Below are positions 7,427-14,352 of a stretch of DNA of 16,873 nt, piece by piece. The notes beneath the pieces are model-generated. The model was not told the origin of the DNA, ran no database searches, and saw only the letters and a list, made by a program, of their open reading frames with translations. The translations under genes were made by a program, and so were the position numbers. Origin of the DNA: CAYLQA01 sp964385695. GTDB lineage: Bacteria; Desulfobacterota; Desulfobulbia; Desulfobulbales; Desulfurivibrionaceae. Position 1 is the first letter of the stretch. Each line of letters starts with the position of its first letter. The stretch lies in the NCBI GenBank assembly GCA_964385695.1, contig CAYLQA010000059.1:1-16873 (forward strand). Reading direction: 5' to 3'.

Positions 7427-10400
7427 TCAGGAATTATGCTCCAACAATTCCATATCAAGACAGAGACCCTGCAACTCCTTGACCAAAACGTGGAACGATT
7501 CGGGCAATCCTGCTTCCAGGAAGTTGTTGCCCTTGACGATACGCTCGTAGGTCCGGGTACGTCCGCCGACATCGTCGGACTTGACGGTGAGGAATTCCTG
7601 CAGGGTGTAGGCGGCACCATATGCCTCCATGGCCCAAACCTCCATCTCACCAAGACGCTGGCCACCAAACTGGGCCTTCCCGCCGAGAGGCTGCTGGGTA
7701 ACAAGAGAGTACGGCCCGGTGGAACGGGCATGGATCTTATCATCAACCAGATGATGCAGTTTTAAGATGTACATCACACCAACGGTTACGGGGTTGTCAA
7801 ACTTGTCCCCGGTCAGACCATCATAGAGGGTGGCCTGGCCAACCTCATCCATGCCTGCCTCAACCAGCATTTGACGAATCTCCTGCTCCTGGGCGCCGTC
7901 AAAAACCGGGGTGGCCGTATGCAGGCCATTACCCATTTTGCGGGCTACCTTGAGGAGTTCTTCGTCGGAAAGATCGGCAGTCAGCTGCTTGAACTCATCT
8001 GCCGAGTAAATAACCTTCAACTTCGCCTTCAGGGCCTTGACCTGCTCCTGCTCAGCCAGGGCTTGTACTTGCTCGCCCAGTCGTTTGGCAGCAATGCCAA
8101 GATGTGTTTCCAATACCTGGCCCACATTCATACGAGATGGAACACCCAAGGGGTTGAGGACAATATCAACACTGCGGCCGTCATCAAAGAACGGCATATC
8201 CTCTTCCGGCAGAATACGAGAGACAACACCCTTGTTACCATGGCGGCCAGCCATCTTATCACCAACGGCAAGCTTACGCTTGGTGGCGATATAGACTTTT
8301 ACCATGCGAATAACGCCGGGAGGAAGATCGTCACCCTTCTTCAGGCGAGCAATACGAGCATCATAGGAACTTTTGACCAACTTGAGCTGGCTGTCATAAC
8401 GCTCAAAGAGCAGGGCAACCTCTCCTTCAAGCTTCTTCTTGTCTGTATAATCAAGTCTCTTGATATCAGACAGAGCGAGTTGCTCAAGGACCTCCGGGGT
8501 GAATTTCTTGCCCTTGGCCAGGATGGTCTCGTCCTTTTTATTCTTTACACCAGCCTTGGCGCTCTTGTCGGCGAGCAACTCGGCAATATTATTTTTCACC
8601 GCCTTTTTCAGGCAGTTAATTTCATCGTCTCGATCACGCTCAAGGCTCTTGATTTCAATCTCGTCAATGGCCAGGGCGCGCTCATCTTTCTCAACACCCT
8701 TTCGCGAAAATACCTTGGCGTCGATAACAACTCCTTCAACTCCAGGCGGGACCCGAAGCGAGGTATCTTTTACATCACCGGCTTTCTCGCCGAAGATGGC
8801 GCGGAGCAGTTTCTCCTCAGGAGAGAGCTGGGTCTCACCTTTGGGGGTAACCTTACCAACCAGGATGTCGCCGGAGCGAATCTCGGCACCGACCCGAATA
8901 ACACCGGACTCGTCCAGGTTACGCAGGGCCTCTTCGCTGACGTTGGGGATATCGCGAGTGATCTCCTCCTTACCCAATTTGGTATCACGGGCAACGGTCT
9001 CAAACACCTCGATATGCAACGAGGTGTATGTATCCTTCTTCAAGAGGCGCTCGCTGACCAGGATGGAATCCTCAAAGTTATAGCCGCGCCACGGCATGAA
9101 GGCCATGGTCACGTTCTTACCCAGAGCAAGCTCTCCGTTATCACAGGAAGGGCCGTCTGCGAGAATGTCGCCCTTACTGACCCGAGTTCCCGGGTTGACC
9201 AAGGGGCGCTGGGTAAAGCAGGTGTTTTGATTGGATTTTTTATACTTGTCCAAACGATAGACACCGATACCGGTGGTATATCCGTCAGTACCCGGCTCGT
9301 CGTAACGAACCACAACACGTTTGGCGTCAACCTCTTCAACCACGCCATCGCCACCGGCAACCAGACAAACTCCGGAATCGTGGGCCACGACCTTTTCAAG
9401 TCCTGTACCGACCAGGGGAGCCTCGGGCCGCAGCAGGGGAACACCCTGGCGCTGCATATTGGAGCCCATGAGTGCACGGTTTGCATCGTCATTTTCAAGA
9501 AAAGGAATCAACGAAGCGGCCACACTGACCAACTGATTAGGCGAGACATCCATATGGGTTACATCGTCCGCCTCGGTAAGCATAACCTCACCTTCCTGAC
9601 GGGCAATGAGTGTATCATTGGCAATCTTACCTTTTTTATCTACCTCGGTCTTTGCCGGGGCAATGACCATGCCCTGCTCGTCTAGAGCAGTCATAAAGGT
9701 AATATCTTCGGAAGTAGCACGCCCCTTTACCTCGCGGTAGGGGGTTTCGATAAAGCCAAACTCATTCACCCGGGCATAAGCAGCCAGGGAAACGATAAGA
9801 CCGATGTTCGGTCCCTCTGGAGTCTCAACCGGGCAGATTCTGCCGTAATGCGTCGGATGTACGTCGCGTACCTCAAAACCGGCACGCTCGCGAGAAAGAC
9901 CGCCAGGCCCCAGGGCACTCAAGCGACGCTTGTGGGTGACCTCGGAAAGTGGGTTGGTCTGATCCATAAATTGGGAAAGCTGACTGGTTCCAAAGAATTC
10001 TTTGATTGCCGCAGTAATAGGCTTGGGGTTGATCAGATCATGGGGCATCAGGGCCTCGACTTCCTGCAGACTCATGCGCTCACGGATGGCGCGCTCCATG
10101 CGAACCAGTCCCATACGGTACTGATTTTCTACCAACTCGCCTACTGTACGGACACGACGGTTTCCAAGATGATCGATATCGTCGATGGGCCCCTGGCTGT
10201 CTTTGAGACGCACCAGGTATTTGACGGCCAGCATAATATCTTCTTTGGTCAGCGTCCTGATCTCGATATCGGTATCAACATCGAGTTTGGCGTTGATCTT
10301 AAAACGACCGACCACGGAGAGATCGTAGGTGTCCGGGCTGAAAAACAGATTGTCAAAAAATGAGGTAGCGACCTCAAGGGTCGGAGGGCTGCTAGGCCGC

Positions 10401-11521
10401 AGGCGACGATAAATCTCAAGCAGGGCCTCATCGGCAGTATTGACCTTGTCCAGAGAAAGAGTCTTCCGGAAAGAGTCGGTTACCTTAATGCCGTCGATGA
10501 AAAGGACTTCGAATTCCTTGACCTTGGCCTCGACGAGCTCCTCAAGCATGGTCTCGGTCAACTCAATATTACAAGGGAAAAGAACCTCGCCGGTTTTGGC
10601 ATCAACAATGTCGTTGGCCAAAAATTTACCAACCAGACTTTCGAGCTCAATATCAAACTGTTTAATGCCGGCAGCAGCGATCTTTTTGGCTAAGGCCTTA
10701 CCAATCTTGCGACCCTTTTTAGCCAGGACATCGCCGCTTTTCTTGTCGATCAGATCATGGGGCGCACGTTGCCCCACTGAGATCACAGGGTCAAATGCCT
10801 TTTTGAACTTCTTGCGGGAAATGGATATTTTTTCGGTATTGTAAAAGTATCTCAGCAGCTCATCGCCGGAGTACCCCAATGCTTTAAGCAATGTGGATAC
10901 AGGAAATTTACGGCGGCGATCGATGCGCACATAAAGAACATCCTTGGCATCAAACTCAAGATCGATCCAGGAACCACGCACCGGTATAATACGTGCGGAA
11001 TACAGAAGTTTACCGCCGGAATGGGTTTTGCCGCTGTCATGGCTATAGAATAAACCGGGTGAACGCTGGAGCTGACTGACGATAACACGCTCCGTGCCGT
11101 TGATAACATAGACACCCGTTTTGGTCATCAGGGGGATGCTGCCAAGATAAACAGCCTGCTCTTTGATATCGCGAATGCTCTTGGCACCGGACTCCTCATC
11201 AACCTCGTATGAAACAAGGCGGACGGTAATCTTGATCGGCACCTCATAGGTCATGCCCCGCTGGACACACTCATCAACTGTATATTTCGGCTCGCCAAAA
11301 TTGTAGCGAACAAACTCAAGGGAACAGGTCCCATTAAAATCATCTATTGGGAAAACGCTTTTAAAAATGCCTTGCAGGCCTATGTCTTCACGCTTGTCAG
11401 GATCAGTATCCCTCTGCAGGAACTTCTCGTACGACAGGCTCTGCATCAAAATAAGATGTGGAATCTCAACAATACTTTTGGTTTTTGCAAAACTCTTTCG
11501 AACTCTTTTGGTCGTCTGCAT
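7427..11521 (-). CDS. rpoB: DNA-directed RNA polymerase subunit beta
   Basis: The beta subunit forms most of the RNA polymerase active-site cleft and the rifampicin pocket. Length is 1364 residues, slightly longer than the 1342 of E. coli. The rifampicin-determining region lies at 511-542. Q517, D520, H530, R533, S535 and L537 (E. coli Q513, D516, H526, R529, S531, L533) all carry the sensitive-type residue. The PVETPEGPNIGLI block (564-576) and the KMAGRHGNKGVVS block near the carboxyl end are intact. ATG start with GAGG ten bases upstream. The start is only 23 bases from the edge of the duplicated rplJ-rplL unit, so rpoB itself is not duplicated and its ribosome binding site is untouched. 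Confidence 0.99.
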   Translation of the reverse strand: MQTTKRVRKSFAKTKSIVEIPHLILMQSLSYEKFLQRDTDPDKREDIGLQGIFKSVFPIDDFNGTCSLEFVRYNFGEPKYTVDECVQRGMTYEVPIKITVRLVSYEVDEESGAKSIRDIKEQAVYLGSIPLMTKTGVYVINGTERVIVSQLQRSPGLFYSHDSGKTHSGGKLLYSARIIPVRGSWIDLEFDAKDVLYVRIDRRRKFPVSTLLKALGYSGDELLRYFYNTEKISISRKKFKKAFDPVISVGQRAPHDLIDKKSGDVLAKKGRKIGKALAKKIAAAGIKQFDIELESLVGKFLANDIVDAKTGEVLFPCNIELTETMLEELVEAKVKEFEVLFIDGIKVTDSFRKTLSLDKVNTADEALLEIYRRLRPSSPPTLEVATSFFDNLFFSPDTYDLSVVGRFKINAKLDVDTDIEIRTLTKEDIMLAVKYLVRLKDSQGPIDDIDHLGNRRVRTVGELVENQYRMGLVRMERAIRERMSLQEVEALMPHDLINPKPITAAIKEFFGTSQLSQFMDQTNPLSEVTHKRRLSALGPGGLSRERAGFEVRDVHPTHYGRICPVETPEGPNIGLIVSLAAYARVNEFGFIETPYREVKGRATSEDITFMTALDEQGMVIAPAKTEVDKKGKIANDTLIARQEGEVMLTEADDVTHMDVSPNQLVSVAASLIPFLENDDANRALMGSNMQRQGVPLLRPEAPLVGTGLEKVVAHDSGVCLVAGGDGVVEEVDAKRVVVRYDEPGTDGYTTGIGVYRLDKYKKSNQNTCFTQRPLVNPGTRVSKGDILADGPSCDNGELALGKNVTMAFMPWRGYNFEDSILVSERLLKKDTYTSLHIEVFETVARDTKLGKEEITRDIPNVSEEALRNLDESGVIRVGAEIRSGDILVGKVTPKGETQLSPEEKLLRAIFGEKAGDVKDTSLRVPPGVEGVVIDAKVFSRKGVEKDERALAIDEIEIKSLERDRDDEINCLKKAVKNNIAELLADKSAKAGVKNKKDETILAKGKKFTPEVLEQLALSDIKRLDYTDKKKLEGEVALLFERYDSQLKLVKSSYDARIARLKKGDDLPPGVIRMVKVYIATKRKLAVGDKMAGRHGNKGVVSRILPEEDMPFFDDGRSVDIVLNPLGVPSRMNVGQVLETHLGIAAKRLGEQVQALAEQEQVKALKAKLKVIYSADEFKQLTADLSDEELLKVARKMGNGLHTATPVFDGAQEQEIRQMLVEAGMDEVGQATLYDGLTGDKFDNPVTVGVMYILKLHHLVDDKIHARSTGPYSLVTQQPLGGKAQFGGQRLGEMEVWAMEAYGAAYTLQEFLTVKSDDVGGRTRTYERIVKGNNFLEAGLPESFHVLVKELQGLCLDMELLEHNS

Positions 11522-11646
11522 CCAACAATATCCTCATCTGTTAACAGTAGCGGATGGGAATGTACTCCCCGGTGTGACGCGTTAAGGAGTGGGTCTTCGC
11601 CGGCTGCATAATGGCCAAGTCCACACTCCCTCTGTAAGAACGCAAC

Positions 11647-11676
11647 AACGCTACGGAGGTTATCCTCCGTAGCGTT
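11647..11676 (-). promoter_or_regulatory. Perfect 13-base-pair hairpin in the rplL-rpoB spacer
   Basis: AACGCTACGGAGG (11647-11659) and CCTCCGTAGCGTT (11664-11676) form a perfect stem with a four-base loop. In the gene direction it is followed by GTTGCGTTCTTAC, only moderately T-rich, so it would be at best a partial terminator. On the plus strand it is followed by ACTAC and six Ts, which would stop antisense transcription. In E. coli this spacer holds an attenuator and an RNase III site that lower rpoBC output. A similar role is likely here but not proven. Confidence 0.6.
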
Positions 11677-11684
11677 ACTACTTT

Positions 11685-11714
11685 TTTATACTCTGTCCCC
11701 AGAAGCAAAGTCAG
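11685..11714 (-). promoter_or_regulatory. Possible weak promoter in the rplL-rpoB spacer
   Basis: Minus-strand CTGACT (11709-11714), an 18-base spacer, then TATAAA (11685-11690). Four of six and five of six consensus positions match. Transcription would begin just before the 13-base-pair hairpin and lead into rpoB. An identical site lies in the other copy (13037-13066). Chance occurrence is possible. Confidence 0.3.
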
Positions 11715-11776
11715 GGGATAATGATATAACGAATGATGTAATACGTCGTTAGTACGTCTCCGAATAAAGAGAGGTC

Positions 11777-12163
11777 TTACTTGACCTCGACAGATCCGCC
11801 GGCACCTTCGATTTTGCCTTTGATCTCTTCGGCTTCCTCTTTGGAAACACCCTCTTTGATCGGAGCAGGTGCACCTTCAACCATCTCTTTGGCCTCTTTC
11901 AGACCCAGAGCGGTGATAGCGCGAACCTCTTTGATAACGCCGATTTTCTTGTCACCGGCAGAGGTCAGGATTACGTCGAACTCGGTTTTCTCTTCGCCAG
12001 CAGCAGCACCGGCATCACCGCCGGCAGCAGCAACACCAGCTACAGCTACAGGAGCAGCAGCGGAAACACCGAATTTCTCTTCAAGTTCGCTGATGAGCTC
12101 GGAGAGCTCGAGAACGGTCATATTGGAAATGAACTCAATTACATCGTCTTTAGAAACTGCCAT
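11777..12163 (-). CDS. rplL: 50S ribosomal protein L7/L12, promoter-distal copy
   Basis: L7/L12 forms the flexible stalk dimers that recruit and stimulate the translational GTPases EF-Tu, EF-G, IF2 and RF3. It is the only ribosomal protein present in several copies per ribosome. The protein has 128 residues: an N-terminal dimerisation and L10-binding helix hairpin (about 1-32), an alanine/glycine-rich hinge (about 35-57) and the globular C-terminal factor-binding domain (58-128) with GLKEAKEMVEG (87-97). The ATG has a consensus AGGAGG eight bases upstream. It is identical in every base to the copy at 13129-13515. It is followed by the structured spacer and rpoB, the ancestral arrangement. Confidence 0.98.
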   Translation of the reverse strand: MAVSKDDVIEFISNMTVLELSELISELEEKFGVSAAAPVAVAGVAAAGGDAGAAAGEEKTEFDVILTSAGDKKIGVIKEVRAITALGLKEAKEMVEGAPAPIKEGVSKEEAEEIKGKIEGAGGSVEVK

Positions 12164-12202
12164 TGTATAGTCCTCCTAAGAAAACAAATGTTGCTAATAA
12201 TT

Positions 12203-12724
12203 TTAGTTGTCGCCTTTCTGATCCTTAACTGCCTGCAATGCATAGAGCGCTTTGCGCGGAACTGCGGCCAGTACACCAACCAGGTTGGTGGGTACGGCCT
12301 GCATAACAGCGAGAAGCTGTGCGCGAAGCTGATCTTTTCCGGGCAGTTTGGACAGGGCTTTCAGATCGTCTGCCGTCAGTACCTTGCCATCTAAAACAGC
12401 CGTCTTGATTCCCAGTTCGGGATGCTCTTTGATGAAATCAACCAGAATTTTTGCCGGTGCAACCGGATCTTCGGTGGCAAAGGTTACAGCCGTTGTGCCT
12501 TTAAGATACTCGTCAATGGCCTCAAAGGAGGTGCCTTTGACAGCAAGACGCAACAGGTTGTTTTTAGCCACGCGAATTTCTGCGTTGTTCTGCTTCAGAG
12601 CCCGACGGAGTTCCGACAAGACCGGGACGGACAGACCGCGATAGTCAGTCACAACCGCAAGTTTGGTATCTGCAAACTTACCGCTGAGTTCTTCTACTAC
12701 CGATGCCTTTTCATCACGATTCAA
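12203..12724 (-). CDS. rplJ: 50S ribosomal protein L10, promoter-distal copy
   Basis: L10 anchors the L7/L12 dimers to 23S rRNA at the stalk base; the L10-L12 complex also represses its own message. The protein has 173 residues, within the family range, with the typical MNRDEKASVVEEL start. The start codon is TTG at 12722-12724, supported by GGAGG nine bases upstream and by the lack of any in-frame ATG or GTG nearby. It ends 39 bases before rplL. It is identical to the copy at 13555-14076. Unlike that copy, its upstream region lacks the 5' strand of the L10 leader, because the duplication junction lies 172 bases upstream of the start. It may therefore be expressed without normal feedback (inference). 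Confidence 0.97.
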   Translation of the reverse strand: MNRDEKASVVEELSGKFADTKLAVVTDYRGLSVPVLSELRRALKQNNAEIRVAKNNLLRLAVKGTSFEAIDEYLKGTTAVTFATEDPVAPAKILVDFIKEHPELGIKTAVLDGKVLTADDLKALSKLPGKDQLRAQLLAVMQAVPTNLVGVLAAVPRKALYALQAVKDQKGDN

Positions 12725-13128
12725 TGTCCTTAACCTCCAGTAAAGGATTATCGGGTTTTACAAGCAGTCGTGGTCGACCGGTACAGACGTACAATCATCA
12801 GACGTGTTAGATGCAACATTCGTCAGAAAATGATTATCTATGGGCGTTGCCTTAATAAAGGCTTTGCCATAAGCGCCTCGGTAGGTCGGCATAATCCAGT
12901 AGCGGATGGGAATGTACTCCCCGGTGTGACGCGTTAAGGAGTGGGTCTTCGCCGGCTGCATAATGGCCAAGTCCACACTCCCTCTGTAAGAACGCAACAA
13001 CGCTACGGAGGTTATCCTCCGTAGCGTTACTACTTTTTTATACTCTGTCCCCAGAAGCAAAGTCAGGGGATAATGATATAACGAATGATGTAATACGTCG
13101 TTAGTACGTCTCCGAATAAAGAGAGGTC
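12725..13128 (-). other. 404-base gene-free stretch holding the duplication junction
   Basis: Between the promoter-proximal rplL stop and the promoter-distal rplJ start lie, in transcript order: a copy of the rplL-rpoB spacer with its 13-base-pair hairpin; the novel joint at 12897/12896; and then a leader fragment containing GATTATGCCGACCTACCGAG and the rest of the rplJ leader down to the TTG start. The 3' strand of the L10 stem (minus-strand ACCTAC at 12881-12886 and GGCGCTTA at 12870-12877) is present, but the matching AGACA and GTGGGT strand is absent. A 100-codon reading frame crosses the joint but is an accident of the fusion. Confidence 0.85.
12999..13028 (-). promoter_or_regulatory. 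Second copy of the 13-base-pair spacer hairpin
   Basis: Identical to the hairpin at 11647-11676, here located after the promoter-proximal rplL and before the second rplJ. If it attenuates or is cut by RNase III, it now acts before the second L10/L12 pair, and RNA polymerase must pass two such elements to reach rpoB. Confidence 0.6.
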
Positions 13129-13515
13129 TTACTTGACCTCGACAGATCCGCCGGCACCTTCGATTTTGCCTTTGATCTCTTCGGCTTCCTCTTTGGAAAC
13201 ACCCTCTTTGATCGGAGCAGGTGCACCTTCAACCATCTCTTTGGCCTCTTTCAGACCCAGAGCGGTGATAGCGCGAACCTCTTTGATAACGCCGATTTTC
13301 TTGTCACCGGCAGAGGTCAGGATTACGTCGAACTCGGTTTTCTCTTCGCCAGCAGCAGCACCGGCATCACCGCCGGCAGCAGCAACACCAGCTACAGCTA
13401 CAGGAGCAGCAGCGGAAACACCGAATTTCTCTTCAAGTTCGCTGATGAGCTCGGAGAGCTCGAGAACGGTCATATTGGAAATGAACTCAATTACATCGTC
13501 TTTAGAAACTGCCAT
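13129..13515 (-). CDS. rplL: 50S ribosomal protein L7/L12, promoter-proximal copy
   Basis: Exact duplicate of the 128-residue stalk protein encoded at 11777-12163, with the same consensus AGGAGG before the ATG. The same protein from two genes could raise stalk supply relative to other ribosomal proteins if both are expressed. L12 is normally made at several times the level of its neighbours by efficient initiation at its strong ribosome binding site. The gene is followed by a spacer that originally led to rpoB but now leads to a second rplJ. No synonymous change separates the two copies, so the duplication is recent, homogenised, or an assembly error. Confidence 0.98.
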   Translation of the reverse strand: MAVSKDDVIEFISNMTVLELSELISELEEKFGVSAAAPVAVAGVAAAGGDAGAAAGEEKTEFDVILTSAGDKKIGVIKEVRAITALGLKEAKEMVEGAPAPIKEGVSKEEAEEIKGKIEGAGGSVEVK

Positions 13516-13554
13516 TGTATAGTCCTCCTAAGAAAACAAATGTTGCTAATAATT

Positions 13555-14076
13555 TTAGTTGTCGCCTTTCTGATCCTTAACTGCCTGCAATGCATAGAGC
13601 GCTTTGCGCGGAACTGCGGCCAGTACACCAACCAGGTTGGTGGGTACGGCCTGCATAACAGCGAGAAGCTGTGCGCGAAGCTGATCTTTTCCGGGCAGTT
13701 TGGACAGGGCTTTCAGATCGTCTGCCGTCAGTACCTTGCCATCTAAAACAGCCGTCTTGATTCCCAGTTCGGGATGCTCTTTGATGAAATCAACCAGAAT
13801 TTTTGCCGGTGCAACCGGATCTTCGGTGGCAAAGGTTACAGCCGTTGTGCCTTTAAGATACTCGTCAATGGCCTCAAAGGAGGTGCCTTTGACAGCAAGA
13901 CGCAACAGGTTGTTTTTAGCCACGCGAATTTCTGCGTTGTTCTGCTTCAGAGCCCGACGGAGTTCCGACAAGACCGGGACGGACAGACCGCGATAGTCAG
14001 TCACAACCGCAAGTTTGGTATCTGCAAACTTACCGCTGAGTTCTTCTACTACCGATGCCTTTTCATCACGATTCAA
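13555..14076 (-). CDS. rplJ: 50S ribosomal protein L10, promoter-proximal copy
   Basis: Same 173-residue L10 as at 12203-12724. TTG start at 14074-14076 with GGAGG nine bases upstream. It lies 276 bases after rplA, and that gap holds the intact L10 leader hairpin. This copy keeps the ancestral upstream context and is therefore expected to be feedback-controlled by L10-L12 binding. It ends 39 bases before the promoter-proximal rplL, giving a compact L10-L12 translation unit. Confidence 0.97.
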   Translation of the reverse strand: MNRDEKASVVEELSGKFADTKLAVVTDYRGLSVPVLSELRRALKQNNAEIRVAKNNLLRLAVKGTSFEAIDEYLKGTTAVTFATEDPVAPAKILVDFIKEHPELGIKTAVLDGKVLTADDLKALSKLPGKDQLRAQLLAVMQAVPTNLVGVLAAVPRKALYALQAVKDQKGDN

Positions 14077-14221
14077 TGTCCTTAACCTCCAGTAAAGGAT
14101 TATCGGGTTTTACAAGCAGTCGTGGTCGACCGGTACAGACGTACAATCATCAGACGTGTTAGATGCAACATTCGTCAGAAAATGATTATCTATGGGCGTT
14201 GCCTTAATAAAGGCTTTGCCA

Positions 14222-14289
14222 TAAGCGCCTCGGTAGGTCGGCATAATCGCCGATTAAACTTAAAGTACCCACTGTCTTTGACGACGTTA
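14222..14289 (-). promoter_or_regulatory. L10 leader: autoregulatory binding site upstream of rplJ
   Basis: In the transcript, TAACGTC (14283-14289) can pair with GGCGCTTA (14222-14229, one C bulged), and GTGGGT (14267-14272) pairs with ACCTAC (14233-14238). Between the helices AGACA (14273-14277) faces CGAGG (14228-14232), and CGGC/GCCG closes an apical GATTAT loop. The AGACA strand opposite CGAG matches my recollection of the L10-binding kink-turn of 23S rRNA helix 42 and of L10 leaders in other bacteria. The L10-L12 complex would bind it and repress rplJ-rplL translation. The duplication edge at 14248/14249 cuts this hairpin at the apical loop. Confidence 0.75.
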
Positions 14290-14316
14290 ACTGCTTTACT
14301 CCACAATCTATGTAAA

Positions 14317-14333
14317 CGCAGCAATGAGCTGCG
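14317..14333 (-). promoter_or_regulatory. Small hairpin just after rplA
   Basis: CGCAGC (14317-14322) and GCTGCG (14328-14333) form a six-base stem with a five-base loop. On the minus strand it is followed by TTTACATAG, too weak a T tract for a confident terminator. It could cause partial attenuation or processing between rplA and rplJ. Confidence 0.3.
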
Positions 14334-14352
14334 GAGTATTACTGCTAAAAGC

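Larger units (their letters stand above)
11545..12896. repeat. Tandem duplication, copy next to rpoB (1352 bases)
   Basis: This unit is repeated immediately afterwards at 12897-14248 with an offset of exactly 1352 bases. I compared both strands of the coding parts through their identical translations in several frames, and read the spacers by eye, and found no difference. The unit holds, in transcript order, the 3' part of the rplJ leader, rplJ, rplL and all but the last 23 bases of the rplL-rpoB spacer. The flanks differ immediately outside (A at 11544 against C at 12896), so the edges are exact and share no microhomology. No transposase or insertion sequence end is present. Confidence 0.97.
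12897..14248. repeat. Tandem duplication, copy next to rplA (1352 bases)
   Basis: Promoter-proximal copy of the unit, joined directly to the other copy at 12896/12897. Just past its far edge, the base is G at 14249 where the other copy has C at 12897. This copy keeps the native sequence between rplA and rplJ and hence the full L10 leader. Its downstream end, however, runs into the other leader fragment instead of rpoB. Confidence 0.97.

Noticed and set aside
7871..9685. 604-codon plus-strand reading frame opposite rpoB
   Set aside because: Antisense shadow of rpoB, for the same reasons.
12832..12896. GATTAT/ATAATC pairing (12891-12896 with 12832-12837) as the closing stem of a complete leader in the distal copy
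   Set aside because: In the intact leader GATTAT is better explained as the apical loop between CGGC and GCCG, and the conserved AGACA strand lies upstream of it. The distal leader is therefore truncated, not complete.
12758..13060. 100-codon minus-strand reading frame crossing the duplication joint
   Set aside because: It exists only because two spacers were fused. It has no family resemblance that I recognise and overlaps leader and hairpin sequence.
11545..14248. Mobile element as the cause of the duplication
   Set aside because: No transposase gene, terminal inverted repeats or target-site duplication at either edge; the unit contains only native operon sequence.
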